From Chamaea fasciata (taxonomy: Eukaryota; Chordata; Aves; Passeriformes; Sylviidae), in contig JARCOQ010000005.1 of NCBI GenBank assembly GCA_029207755.1, positions 56,667,449 to 56,731,448 on the forward strand: a stretch of DNA of 64,000 nt, given 5' to 3'. Each line of letters starts with the position of its first letter. Position 1 is the first letter of the stretch. The notes beneath the pieces were generated by a model. The model was not told the DNA's origin, ran no database searches, and was given only the letters and a program-made list of their open reading frames with translations. This document shows positions 1 through 12,850 of the stretch, piece after piece. A program made the position numbers and the translations under genes.

Positions 1-3000
1 TTTTTCTTTCATAAAAGTGAAAGGAATGGCATGCAAAGAATACACTTGGCTTAGGGCCACAATTTTGCTGGCAAAGATGTTGCCCTTTGACCTCACTGAA
101 ATAAGTAATAGGCAGCTGAGAAGACAGGTGAAAAATGGTGGGGTTTAACAAGGCATAGCTGAGGTGCACATTCAGTCTGAGATGCCGAGCTTTTCAGAGC
201 AGGGACTTTTTCCTCGTTCTCTGTCTGTGAGCTGTCAGACACAGATCACAACTACAGAAAAAAAAAAGTCACTGCATTGAGTTGAGTGCTAAATGTGTGC
301 AGGAAGGATACACATACTCTACCAAATAATGAGCATTCCCTCTCCTGAGGGTGAGTAGGGAAGCAGAGAGGGCAATGTGAGAAAGTAAAGTGTGGTTAAA
401 TGGGATAGACCTTAATTGCTAGAGCTGTCCCCATAGGTGCCGTCCATCCAAATGTGGAGCTGAATACTGCCAGTGACCTCTCTGTGCCTTCTCTCTGTCT
501 TGGAAACTACTAGCTTCTATTTTTTTTGCCATCTGCTGCTAACTGGCTTTCAATCTTCTGTATGTGATCTGGCTCTGCTGTGGTGACAGGCAAAAATTTA
601 ATGGCAAAACGTGACACTCACTTCATCTCTCTCCTCTCTGCTCAAGAAAAACATTCTTCTGCAGCTGTTCTGGGGCTGGCTTTGTCCTTTCATGCAATCT
701 GTAAGTCATATGGGGTGAAAAATAGAGACCAGGCTGCTCTTATAACATCTTAGGGAGCTTCAGGCCTCCTTCCCTGCTGGGTTAGATGTGTCCTGAGCGT
801 GATGCAGGGCAGAAGTTGGTGGAGCCTCCTCTCCTGTAGTGTAAAGGCAAAGAGTAATATTCCTGATGGACTTTAGTGGCTCACCTCGAGCTGGGCTCAC
901 TGCACTCCTGCAGCTCTGCTGGGATGAGCCCAGGCTGTTTGGTGACCCTGCAGCACTCATCTCTGAGCTCTTGCTGCATCTGAAGTTGCCCGCAGAGGTA
1001 AGCAGTGTGCTTTTTTGGGTGAGATGGGCTGATCTCCAGTAGACAGAAGGAAATAATTTACCTTTGTTCTGCACCAAAGATGTTGAATGCTGCCTCTGGT
1101 TTTGGATGTGAGCAGAGTCGTCAGCTGTGGCAAAATTCTTTGAAGCACATGGTGGCTAGTGAAGCAAAGGACACAATTGCTGTGCTTAGGAATACCCGGT
1201 TTAATTTCTCTTCTCCGAAGTTTGGATGCTGTGATATGAAGGTCTGTAGAAAAGAGTGGAAGAAGAGTCAGGCTCTTTACACCACAACATGGCAGGAGGG
1301 GGAGAAGAAATGGACATCAGCCAAAGTGAGAGAGGTTTGGACTGGTAAGGAAAGAGGGCTTCACAGTGAGGATAACTGTGCACTGGAGAGAGAGGTGCCC
1401 AGAGAGACTGCACCACCTCCTTCCTTGCAAGTTTTTAAGGCCTGATTGGCTCAAGCTGTGAGTAAGCTGGTCTTAGCATAGTGTTGGCCCTGTTTGGGCA
1501 GAAGACTGGGCTAGAGACGACCTGAGCCCTCTTCCAGCTGGAGCTGTGCTGTGGTTCCTTTCATAGCAGTCTGGACTCAAGGCACTGAGCTGCTCAGATT
1601 GAGATGGGACACTGCTGGGCAGCAGACTGGTTTGTTTCAAGGTTGTTTGCGCTACCTCATACCTGTGTTATTTCCTTTCTGTGGATAACCCTGAAACTAT
1701 GGGTGTGGGAAGAGACCACATTAGCTCAGATGCGTAGCGTGGCAGAGTTTTTGTAGACCTCAAACCTGAAAAACACCCAACAAAAAAACCCCCTAACTCC
1801 AATCCTTGAATACGAAGCAGATCTCTGTTCCTTCATCCCTGCGGCAAATTCTGTGCACGAGAGAATGCTTATCCCAGGGCTGCTTTTTTTCCCAGTCTTG
1901 TATAGGTTCTTTTGTTGGCTTCAGTAATCCGCCTGCAATGTTTTGATTTTGTGGGGGTTATCTGAAGACGTGTGTTCTCATTTACGGAGCCTCTGGTACC
2001 CACAGGAGAGATTTGTATGTGTGTAGAACCAAAACTCAGGAGCAGCAGAGAACTGATCTTCTCTCCTGGATTTTCTCACCACTGGTGAGGCAGTGATGGC
2101 AGGGTTGCCTTAGAAAGCCTGTGATGTTACGGACACGGTGTTGCCTTCAGGAGGGACCGAGACTAAGAGCGGAGAACTGAGACTGCAGTATTTCTTGCAG
2201 CCAGGCACCTGGCTTTCTGGGATCTGTCCTGGCTAGCTAAGGATGACAACTGAGGGAAAATACGATGTCTGAACTCTCCACTTTCATAACTCCTAATATG
2301 AGGCAGCGGCTGACTTTCTGGAAAACATCTGTCTTTCTCATCATGGGTGTAACTGGCCTCGTCATCAGCACTGATGGTATGTCTTGTTCGAGCTCCTCTG
2401 TGCCTCCCCCCTGCACAGCTGGGTGTGTGACTCAGGCCTGGGAGCAGAGTGGGGTTTCAGGCAGGTTGGTAAGATGTTTTTTTTAGAAAAAGGGCATAAA
2501 GAAGGGTTCTTTTTAGAAAAAGAAAAGCAAGCTGGCACTTCCTACATATGGCTGTAATGCCTTGCGTGCTCCCTGGTGCAATGCTGCAGGGACTGAGGGC
2601 TCTCCGGGGATGTCCATTCTGGTTGGCTGTGAGCCATCTGCCCTTCCTCTCACTGGGAAGCATTTCCCCCTTGCCTCTCCAGACGGATGCCTGCGTGTCT
2701 GGCTGACTCCTTCCCTCAGGGTACTCCTGGAGGGGCTGGACCCGAGGCTCACTGGGAGAGGGCAAGAGCTGGCAGCTGCAGGAGGGCTCCAGATGTGCGT
2801 GGGTGCTGCTCCCTCGGGATCCGCAGCCGGCTCTCCCCGCGGCAAGGCACCGCTCAGGCGTGACTCCCTGCAGGAACAGCCCTGGCAGGAATGAGCTTTG
2901 GCACTGTTTTTAAGGCATGAGCTTTCTGGATGCAAAATTTGTCTCCTCCTCGAGCCTTAGTGCTCTTGCAGTTCTTTTTCAATTCAGTTCATTTGCTCCT

Positions 3001-6000
3001 CATGGCTTTCAGTGGGTGCTGTCGGTTTCCAAAAGGGCTAAAAGAGGAAAAGTAGTATTTTGTACTTGCCCAGGGTGACTTGTGACTTCTCACTTGGCTG
3101 TACTAATTCAGAGCAAAATTTCAGCTAAGTTTCCATCAGAAAAGTGCTTTGGGAAGTCTTCTTTGTGACTTGGGAATGCTTCCCTGCTGCCATTGCTTGT
3201 TTGTTGGGTTGTTAGAAATATGTTAGAAAAACCACAGGGAAAAGATGGACTTAATTTATGTTGCTTCTTTTTCTCAACTACATACACTGCAAGATCTGCA
3301 AAATCAAAATGAAAAGTGTCACTGACTTTCAAAATTGTGCAGTCAAAATCTTGATTACTTTTCTAAAATGTTTAAAGGCATTTCATGTCCAGAACATCTT
3401 TTTTTTTTTTTTTTTAGCTTTAATGAAAAAGAACCTTGTTTGGGAGAGCTTGCTGGAAAGATTGGTTGGGGATGGAAGAAAACCCTCCTTGGTTTTAAGA
3501 TGTGGCTTCAGTGCTCAAGAGGGACACTACATGGTGTGGTGACTGGGATGGAGCCACTGGAGCTAGGAGGAAATTGTTTCAAATTCACAGGTATTTGAGG
3601 GGGAAAAGGGAGCATGGAACTGTAAGCAAGAAAGGAGAGCCTGCAGAAATTTGCACTGCTGAAGAGGCTTTTGAAGCAGTTACTGAGGGCAGAAAGCTGT
3701 AAAGTCTGGGTGCAAAGGAGCCAGGGTTGTGCTGGGAATGGCCAATTAACAGTGCTGCTGCCACTGCAATTATGAAAGTGTTGAAAAGTATGTTTTGGGG
3801 AGATTCTTAAAAACCTGGGTCTTGCAGGTGTCAGTATGTCACAGTTTGGTTGAGGACTTTTCAGTTCTTGACACCTGGATATCTGAAAGTGAGGCTAATT
3901 TGGGAAAATTCCAAGAACAGCAGCAAAATAAGTGGTTGAAGTAGCATGTTTGTGAGAAATGATTACAAACATTAAATGTGTATTGCTTTGAAGGTGACAG
4001 GTGTTTGGAGGAGTTTGAGGAGGTGATGTGATCGGAACAGTTTATGTTAAGCTCACATTGCTATTCTTAAAGCATCTTTCTCAGTTTCATGCGATGACTG
4101 TAATGTCATTTTCAGTAATAGTACCAGAATAGAGTGTCTGTGAAAACTTTGATTTCAGCTGTGGTTCTCGTAACACACAGATAATGAATATTTCTGTACT
4201 CACAGCAAGATCCTTTCAGAGCTTTGTTCTTAGATTAGAATTACCATAAAGGGGATTATGAATCTTAAGCTATCATTATGCTGTGCCTTTTTTAAACTGC
4301 TGATGTCCTCTGGTAGTACCTTTTCTCCTTTTGTCTGATCAAATGCTTGCCGGTCAGAGAAGGGTGAAAAAGGATGAGTGTGAAGTAAAGAGAAGCTAGT
4401 GATGATCAGCAGGGAATATCCAAGGGGAAAACACAATGTTGGCAAGTGTAAAGGTAGAAAGGGGACTTTTCTAAATGGTGTCATATGAAAATTAACCACT
4501 GTCAGTAATCAGGTTACAAAATGTCTTGGAACCAGTAAATCCAGATAACTGGAAATCCAGATAGACTGGAAGGTCCCAGAGGAGAAGTTTGGCTTGTTGA
4601 CATTGATTTTTGTTGGGTCATGACATCGTGAGGAAATATCTGAAAATATTCAATTAATAGAGTAAAGGGGAGGAAATGAAAACTATGCACTGGAGATCCT
4701 GGTACCAAAGATATGTAAAAAATACTTGGAATCTTTTAGGATTCCGCAGTTACAGAGTGCAATAATACAGATAGGATTTAACCCCAGTAGGTAGAATTTA
4801 ATGGAAAGCAGATATAGTGGGACAAACCTGGTTTCCTTCTTTGAGATGAGAAAGAAATGATTGTAAATGGAGACATTTCACAAGCAATTGGTTATTTATT
4901 TCATTGTATTGTTGAAAGATTGTACCACAAAGTGTATGGGATTAAAGGACTGACTCAAAGTCACTGTGAATGGAGAATTGGTGTCAGAGGATAGATTTAT
5001 TGGGTTCTGCAAATAGGTGCCACACAGGAGGCTTCTCAAGGTTTTCATCCATGGTCTGGAAGCAAAGTCATGTGACTAGGAACAAAAAAAAGTGTCTACC
5101 TGTGGGACAAAAGAATACATATTGGAAATCAAGACTTGGAAAGTGTAACAAAAAAAGTGCTAAAATATACTTGAGTTAAGGAAAATGTTCATTCCTCATT
5201 CTTTTAGGCACACCCATATTCTCTTCTGGCAGTTATATTTCAACAAATTACCAGATTCTATGTAAGGGTACCTCATGGAAACAGTGGATTAAGAGAGGGA
5301 AGATTAGGAAGGTTTCATAGTCCTTTCTCGCTAGGAATGCTATAAAACTTTATTGCTGGGCCTGTTGACTCTGGATACTTCAAGGCGTAAACATACATCA
5401 CATGCATCACAGCATTTGGTCATTGTCCTGAACTGCTGATTTCAGTGGAGTTTAAGTAAGTGCTTTAGTTGCTTCAAGCTGTTTTTGAGCTGCATGTGTT
5501 TATCGCGACACCTCTTGGCACATAAAAAGGAGAAAAATGTACAAGGTGTATGGAGAAGGGTAAGATTTCTGCTAGATAAAAGGTCTTAGTCCCAAAATAC
5601 AAAGTCACCTTTATGTATATTCCCTCTTGAAGCTGAGTACCAAAGGTGGCCTTGTATTGTCCAAGCCTCTGTCTGGGACAGACTGGGTAAAACCCAAATG
5701 ACTGGTGTCAGTGTGCCAAGGGTCTTCAGCCCCGCCAAGTGAAGGGCAGAGGAACAGAAGAGAGCAAGGCAGTTAGGGTGAGGTATGAGGAAAAAGGGAA
5801 TGTATGAGAAGGTGGGATCAGTATACAGATAGAAGAGCAAAGTTTGTAGCTTTGATTTTGAAGGTAAAATTAGTGGAAGGTGATGGCTGATACGGTTCCA
5901 GTTGTACTAATGGTACAAGATTGTTCTTGTCTCTCTGCCTCTGTGCATCACACTACAACCCTGTACTTTTCTACACCATCAGCTAGAGGAAGCTTAAAAT

Positions 6001-9000
6001 CCCTTGCCTGTGGCAGGTCTTACCTCATTCATGCTGTCCAGAACTTCTGCAGCATTTTAACAGCCCTGGAGATCTCTATGTGTTCCTGGGTCAGTCTCCT
6101 CATAGTTTACAGGGAATAGTCTTTAATTCTGACATGCATATTGAAACAGGAGGAGGACAGTGCCTGGGACCTTTGGGAAGGGCAAGTAATTTTTCTCCCT
6201 TGGCATCTCTGTATTTAGGTAGCTGGCAGACAGGAGATAGTGCCTTAAACTGCTTCCATGGCATGACAACCTTTTATAAGTGGTAATGCTGTATTGGTTT
6301 TTCTCTGGAATATGCTAGAAGCAAAAATATTTTATTCAGGTATAGTGTGGACAGTAGATGTATTTTGAAAGAGTCCAAAAGCTGTATTGGAAACATGGCA
6401 ATGACAAGGAGAGTGCCCATCTTCTCTAAAGCAGTTTTCCTTCTTTTGGCATGAAGTCCCAGTGTGCCTGTGATGTGGTGGTGTGTGTGGGGGGGAATGC
6501 TGTTCCACTCGTGAAGTGGCCCCTTCCTGACCTGCTCAGCATGGAGTGCCTCCTGGAGAATGTCTGGCAAGGAATGAAGCTCCTCGGGCTGATGATCCTG
6601 TCAGGCTGGTCAGGCTCCACCAGGAGAGGCTGAAGGTACGTGCTGCTGGGAGTCACCTCCGGAGCCTGTCTGGGATGGAATAAATGAGCAGTGCTGGTCG
6701 TTCAGAGCCAGTTAATTTGTGGGGCAAGTTCTCCTCCTGTGACTGCCTTCGTCATTCTGCTCTGCAAAGGTAACCCGTGACAGTGGAGCCACAGGACAAG
6801 ACATGCCTGACTTTTCAGAGTACTGCCAGAAGGCTTTTGAGAGGTCTCTCTTGACTTACATTCCCTCTCTTAACTGAGCTCTCTGAAGGCACTTTGCAGC
6901 AGGTGTCCCAAAAATCTCGATTCCCATGTCTGCTTAGATCTCCAACAAGAGGCCTCGTGTTAGAGCCAGGCAGGCTGCATTCCATCAGTTTAGTCAAGCA
7001 ACAGGGAAAAATGGGAGTCAAGATTCTGTGGAGATGATATGACATGACGTGAGCGAGCAAATGCCTGAGAAAACCTGGACCAAGTAGGGGTGTGAGGAAG
7101 TGTGGAGGCAGATGGGGTGAGGAAATGTAATGAGTTGTGTGCAGCCCAGGCTGTGACTTCAGTGGTCTGCACCACATACCAAAGAGAGATGGCTGTGCTG
7201 CTGCTGGGAAACAGCTCTTTGACCAGCTCAGTCACTGGCAGATGCTGCACTGTGTGTGAGCTTTGAGGCAGTGCCGTGACAGTCTGAAATGTGTCTCTGT
7301 GATGCTTTGCTTTGGAGCTCTTGCATTAAGCAGAGATATTTGACACGTCTCGGACCGGAGCTGTTCCCATATAGGAGCTGATCTTCCCTCTGGACTTCGG
7401 AGGGGAGAGGGGCCCGGTGTAGAAGTAGCCCTGAGGTTACATGTGGCCTGGTGCTGTTTCATAGCAGCAGGGAGGAGGTAGCTGTCATGGTTTTTTCTTG
7501 TCTCTAAACAGGGATTTCTCTGAAGTACAAGGGCACAATTAATGTAGCCAGCACATTCAGGTTCCTCACTGTGGTTGTTTGCGACACAGAGACACTTAAA
7601 CCCTCTTTTGTTAGCTTAGCCAGGGACCAAGCAAAGGCCTGGTTTCTTCAGCATCCTGTATTTTCCCCCGTCTTGGTTTGAGGAGCGGTGTCCGTGGTTG
7701 CATCACTCCTTTGGGCTCCTTCTTGGAATCTCCCTGCAAACCCTCCTGTTTCCAGATAGTGGCAGCGCTTCAGGAATATGAGCCAAGCCAGACCGGGATG
7801 TTCCTTGTCAGATTATGCTTTTTTTTTACCTACTTGATAGTAAAATAAAACCTTGATAGAAGGTTTACATAGTATCTATTGTATGTAAACTTTCTATCAA
7901 GCTTTAAAAATTCTCTACAAATCCATTTCCCACAGTTCCCCACTTAGGGAGTGAGCAGGGATCCTTAGGACCTTATGGTCAGTGTAACTGCAGGCAGTAT
8001 AGTCAAATGCTAGAGATCACTCTTAACTTCTCAGAGTCTCCTTTTAAGCAAATAGTGTTTGTGTACTGGTACTGTTCCTTTAAAAAACAGATGAGAAAAA
8101 TGAGGTTGGGAGGAAAGAAAGGGTTTTTCCATCCCTCTCTGACAAGGAGGAAAAAAAAAGGTTATAAAATGTCGTTTTTTAAATAGTTTTATGTGAGGAA
8201 CAGCTCTGTCTCATTTAGGTCTTCTCCACTGTAGCCTAGTGCGCAGTTCTAGTGGACAGGCTCATATGAAAGGGCACAAGTGTAACCACTGTGGGGGGTA
8301 AAAAGGGTTTCCATTATTTTATTGGAAAAGGGTATAGCCAGAGGATCTGTTGAGGGGATCCAGGGAAGGGGCAGAGAGATGCAGAAGAGCTGAGAAATGT
8401 GTGCTTTTTCAGCTGACTCCTTCCCTAGAAACCATACAGTCTAGGAGGGTGTCACTTCTGCTCCTTACCTTCCTGCTAGGTGTTGGTGGTGTTGTGGAGC
8501 TCTCATTGTTAAATTTTTGTGTATCTAACCCAGACCTGCCATCTCCTGCTGGGTATGTTTTAATAGGAGAACCTCCTCCTTTTCCAAATTAAGCTTTGGA
8601 GAACTCTTCAGGGGGTTCAGAGTAAGGGACAGCGCATGGACTGGACAGCAGTCAGTTTGACAGAATTTGGGAGGAAGAAATAGCAAGGAGCTCTCCTGCC
8701 TAACAACTTTTTACTAAAGACTCGTTGACTGACCAGGAAGAGATTTACGAAAGCAGAAACTGTCTGTAATCTTACTTAAAGCAAGAGTTATCACTATAAA
8801 AGGCTGGGTTCCTCTTATTCCATATTTCTAGTATACGCATGATGAACCTGTGACTTAGCAGCAGAATGTTTGTCTGCAGACTGTGCTTTTTTATCTTTCC
8901 CTGGCAGACATCATGCAGTTGTGTGTATCGATGCCACTGTGGCTGCTGGTCAGGGGCACCTCGGTGAAGTCTGGATTGCTTGCTTTGGTCAAAGGCTGAC

Positions 9001-12000
9001 TGATAAAGTGTAGTGCAAGCTGGCTCAGCCACTTTGGTTTGGATTCTGGTTGGGCTTGGCGGGGTTTAAAGGAGGTTTAAAGACAGGTTAAAAAGGAAGA
9101 CAAAATGTGCCTTTACCAGGAAGTGATGCAAACCTCAGAAGATACAAATTTGATTCCCTCTTCAACAGGGGAAGTAGTGTACTCAGCCTTAGCAAGATAC
9201 TGTCATCTGTCCACTAGTGTGTTGTTTTTCTTGGAGGTGTGCAGTATTTTGGAGACAGTTTCTGTATTTTGGGAAAAGAGTGGGAGTGCACCATCCAAAG
9301 CAGAATATATCAGAGTGTGGCACTGGCACATTAACAAAATAATGTTTAACTAAGGTAGCTTAAATAACTTAAAGAAATTTAAGTGGAAGTTGCACGTTTT
9401 GCTTAGTTAGGATTATGCATAACCACTAGGAAGGTAAAGATCTTGCTCATTAATGTGGTGGGATTTTGCTAGATGGAAGCATTTGTGAAGAAGGAAACAT
9501 GGAAGTGTGAAATATTTTAAATCTACTCTTGTATTTGCAGTGCTTAAAACATGGCTTGATAACTCCGTGAGAATGAAATCATTCCTGTTATGAGTTTTTG
9601 ATACTTACCAGCCAGCTCTGATCCCGCAGTGATCTTGGGCAACACGAGAAGTGCACTGCTCTGGAATCTGAGATGTACAAGGCTCGTCCTGTTTCGAAGG
9701 CTTTGCACTGGTGCTCCTTGCACAGGAGACACAGATTTGGGGTCTTGTGGGAGGGGTGGAGCACTGACAGGGCTGCAACAAGTGGCATCCCAGGCTTGTC
9801 ATGCTGTGTAAACAGGGAGGGAGGGGTTTGTACCTCTGAGTACATCTGTGGTGTGGGTGGGTACAGACTCAGCTGCGGGAGGGCGGCTGAGCGAATGTTT
9901 TACTGCTGCTGTCACAACTATATATGGAAGACCAGGAAAAAAAAACCAAACAACCAACCCACTGCAGTGGTCAGGCCAAAAGAACTTCAGCTGAATTTTA
10001 TTTTCCAATTGCTAAAGCATGTCTGGATTGTTTCTGTAGTAAAAAAGAAAGTCAAGTACTTTGTGTCTGGTGGACGGCAGATGGTCCAGAGATGAGATTG
10101 CTCAGTTTGAGGCTGATCTGTTGCCATCATGAAGTACGTGGCTACCTAGAGTGATCTTTCTTGGTGGGATTTGGGAACATTACATGGCAGAAGCAGACGT
10201 TCCCTTCAGTAGGAAGGGTTGAATAGTCCTGTGTGTGTGCTCTAACAAAAGCGTGCACAGGTTTTGGAGGAAGCTGGCAGTGTCAGTCCTGTAAGTATAG
10301 CCTGCAGGATTATGCTGATTTATGGGAACTCTGACACCTCCAGCGGTTCGGTGACTCAGGGTTGGGGAGCGTAGCCTGCGAAATCTACTCGCACTTCAAT
10401 TTTGTTGTTGCAACATTATAAGAAACAGTATGTCCTGGTCAGGATGCACTGTAGCCTGAGGTGTTTCAGGCTAATCCATGAGATCATAAGGATAGGGAAC
10501 CACACAAACCACACATTCTTCTCTAGGGAAGAGCTGTTCACCCAGGAGATAGTACAGCTACGCAGTGCAAACTTGGACAACACGTCCAGATCAATCTGCT
10601 TTTTTTCTTTCCTATGATCATGGCATGACAATTTAGTGAAATTGGACTTTAAAGTGCATCTTCACAGAAAGAAATTTTGTGAAGTCTTTGATAGAGCTCA
10701 AATTGCTCATTCCATGAATTTAAGAAGAATTCTTAAAGATATCTGTTGTCTCTACCAGTTTTGGTCCTTCCTGAGGCTGAAGACAGAGCATCTCTTTTCC
10801 TGACTTGTGCGTATGGGGTTAGGTAGATTTGCAGATCCCTTACAGGAATACTCACGTTTTTGTTGCATTTTCAGTGCCAAATGCTGCTCTAGTTTGAGGA
10901 GGTCACTTCTTTCACTACCTTGTCTGGAAAATATATGCTACCATACCTCACTGTGTTTTATGGAATAATTATAGAAAATGAAGAGTTTCCCATATTGTTG
11001 GCAAAGATCTGCAGTAAGAATACAGGTCTTATTTTTTACTTTTTTATGGAAGGGCTTCACTTCAGTGAAGTTCTGTGCACCTGACCTCAGCCAGAATGGT
11101 CTAATTGTTGCAATTAAATCACCAAATTCTGTCATTCGTAATACCTGTAAAGGGAGCAGCGCTCTCTGCAAGGCAGTGTGATTTAGATAAAGCAGCCTAA
11201 ACAACGAACAACATGATGTCTCATTTTACAAAGACTTACAGCAGATGATGTAGGAAGACTGCATGATTTTTTATCATGTCAGTGTAAGACTCTGCATGGA
11301 AACACTGAGTTACGTACGTACTTCTACATTCTCTTATGTTTCCAAGAAGAAATAGACTGTGAAGTGAGCTGCTGCTGTAAGCAATGTAGTTCTGAGAGGT
11401 GGAGAGAAAAAAAGAAATCCCAGTTTTGCTGGGAGAGCTTCAGTTCTACAGGGCTGAGTGCTTGGGCCGCTGCTGCTGTTCCGAAGTTGTGGAACCTCGC
11501 TGATCTCTTAAATGAGGTCATTCCTGATCAACCAAACAGACAGAAATAAAGCTGAAATCACCTGTGGGAGGGAGAGCAAGAAATGAGCAACTGGTTAGGT
11601 GTTCTGGCTGTCCACTTTAGAGCTGCTGGCATAACTGAACCTGGAGTAGCTCCCTCGTGCTGCTCTGCCAAGGTGGTCTCTGTTAGCTTGAATAATCCAC
11701 AAATCCATCTTAGTGGAACTGGGTTGGAGCAGCAGATGTGGAGTCAAGCTGCTCACCCTGAGAGAACTGTGACCTCTGGGAAGGGTAGTGTATTCCGTTA
11801 AATATGAGGAATAAACCAAAAGTTTGTGGCAGATTATGGTTGTTAAACATTTTTTATCTCAGAATTCCAGTGACACAGCAATACTAGGATTTTCTTGGTG
11901 GTGGCCTTTTACGTGGTCTACTGATGCTGTGAGATGCTGGAAAGAGGCTGAACCACACCCTTTGGTGAAACAGATAGGGTGGAAAGTCAGGCTATAAGAA

Positions 12001-12599
12001 ATTGCATGTTTTTAACTCATTCTGCATTTGATGGCTTCAAATTGAGTCTTGCAGTTGGAACGTGCCTCTTTGTTGTGCTCAGTCTGAGTTTTAATGGCAG
12101 AGCTGGTGTAGCTGAGTAGTTTGCATGTGACTTTGCCAGGACTTGCTCAGTTTTCAAGATGTGCTCTCATCCCTTGGTTATGAGCAGCATTTAGACTCTT
12201 GAGCTGTTAAAGAGAGGTTGCCAAAGTATGTTTCATAGCTTGATATTGTTATAACACTCTTTCCTGCATGCTGGGTTTCCAGGCACGTCGAGGTTTTCTG
12301 AAATATGCTCCTTCAGCTTTGTTCACACTGGTTTGTGTCGTCTGAGATCCCAGCTTTCTTCACCACTATCAACAGAGAGAAATGGTTTCTCAGAGTTTGA
12401 AAAAACCCAGGCACTACCCAAAAATGATAGTAGGATAAGACTGTGGTCATTTAGGCCAGAGAGGGTCCCTTCAAAGTCTAGGAATAGGCAGAGGAGCATG
12501 CCATCACAAGAGGCTGCCTTATAATTGCTCCCCTTGCCCCTGCTCTTCCCCACCCACTTAAAAGTAGAACTTTGGAAAGAAATAAGAAAGGCAGCAGAG
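1..12599. other. Intron 1 of CREB3L2 (5' part of window): no gene seen
   Basis: Open frames here are at most about 140 residues, lack family similarity and lack coherent splice structure. The sequence is unique, of mixed composition, with short A- or T-runs (for example 18 T near 3399-3416) and a GC-richer patch near 2560-2890. The assignment to intron 1 rests on the absence of exon 1 anywhere upstream of 31163. If exon 1 lay inside the window unrecognised, part of this would be intergenic. Confidence 0.6.
7852..7901. repeat. Near-perfect inverted repeat (20-bp arms, 10-nt loop)
   Basis: Arm 1 at 7852-7871 starts CTTGATAG and ends TTTACATA. Arm 2 at 7882-7901 starts TATGTAAA and ends CTATCAAG. 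The arms pair over 20 positions, with one G-T in RNA (a single mismatch in DNA). The loop is 7872-7881. A direct copy of CTTGATAG also occurs at 7833-7840. If transcribed in the CREB3L2 pre-mRNA this folds into a compact hairpin, but nothing in the sequence proves it is processed. Confidence 0.75.
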
Positions 12600-12850
12600 A
12601 AGCCGACCCCAAAACGTACCCGGCCAGGGCAGTCTGAGACGGTGGAAGCAGAGGCATGCAATTAAAAAAAGCTGCGTGCGCCCGGTCCCAGACATTCCTG
12701 CAGCTGCAGGCTCCTGGCGCGGGATCCGGGTGGGCTGGATCCCTGCCAGCCCCTGCCTCGCCTGGGATTCTGCTGGGGAGGGCACGGTGCAGGGGGGAGA
12801 GCCGGGGGTTGCTGCTCCTTCTCCACCGGGTGATGGAACTGCTCCTGCCT
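12600..12850. other. GC-rich, CpG-containing patch in intron 1
   Basis: Against AT-richer surroundings this stretch has clustered CpGs (CGTACCCGG, GCGTGCGCCCGG, GGCGCGGGATCCGG, GAGCCGGG, CACCGGG) and the palindromic CTGCAGCTGCAG. Overlapping long open frames here are a by-product of few AT-rich stops. It might be a small CpG island, an internal promoter or an enhancer. No start codon joined to a plausible donor was recognised. Confidence 0.35.

Noticed and set aside
1501..1560. Sequence resembling a CR1 3' end (GGGCTAGAGACGACCTGAG)
   Set aside because: Similarity is too short and diverged to call by eye.
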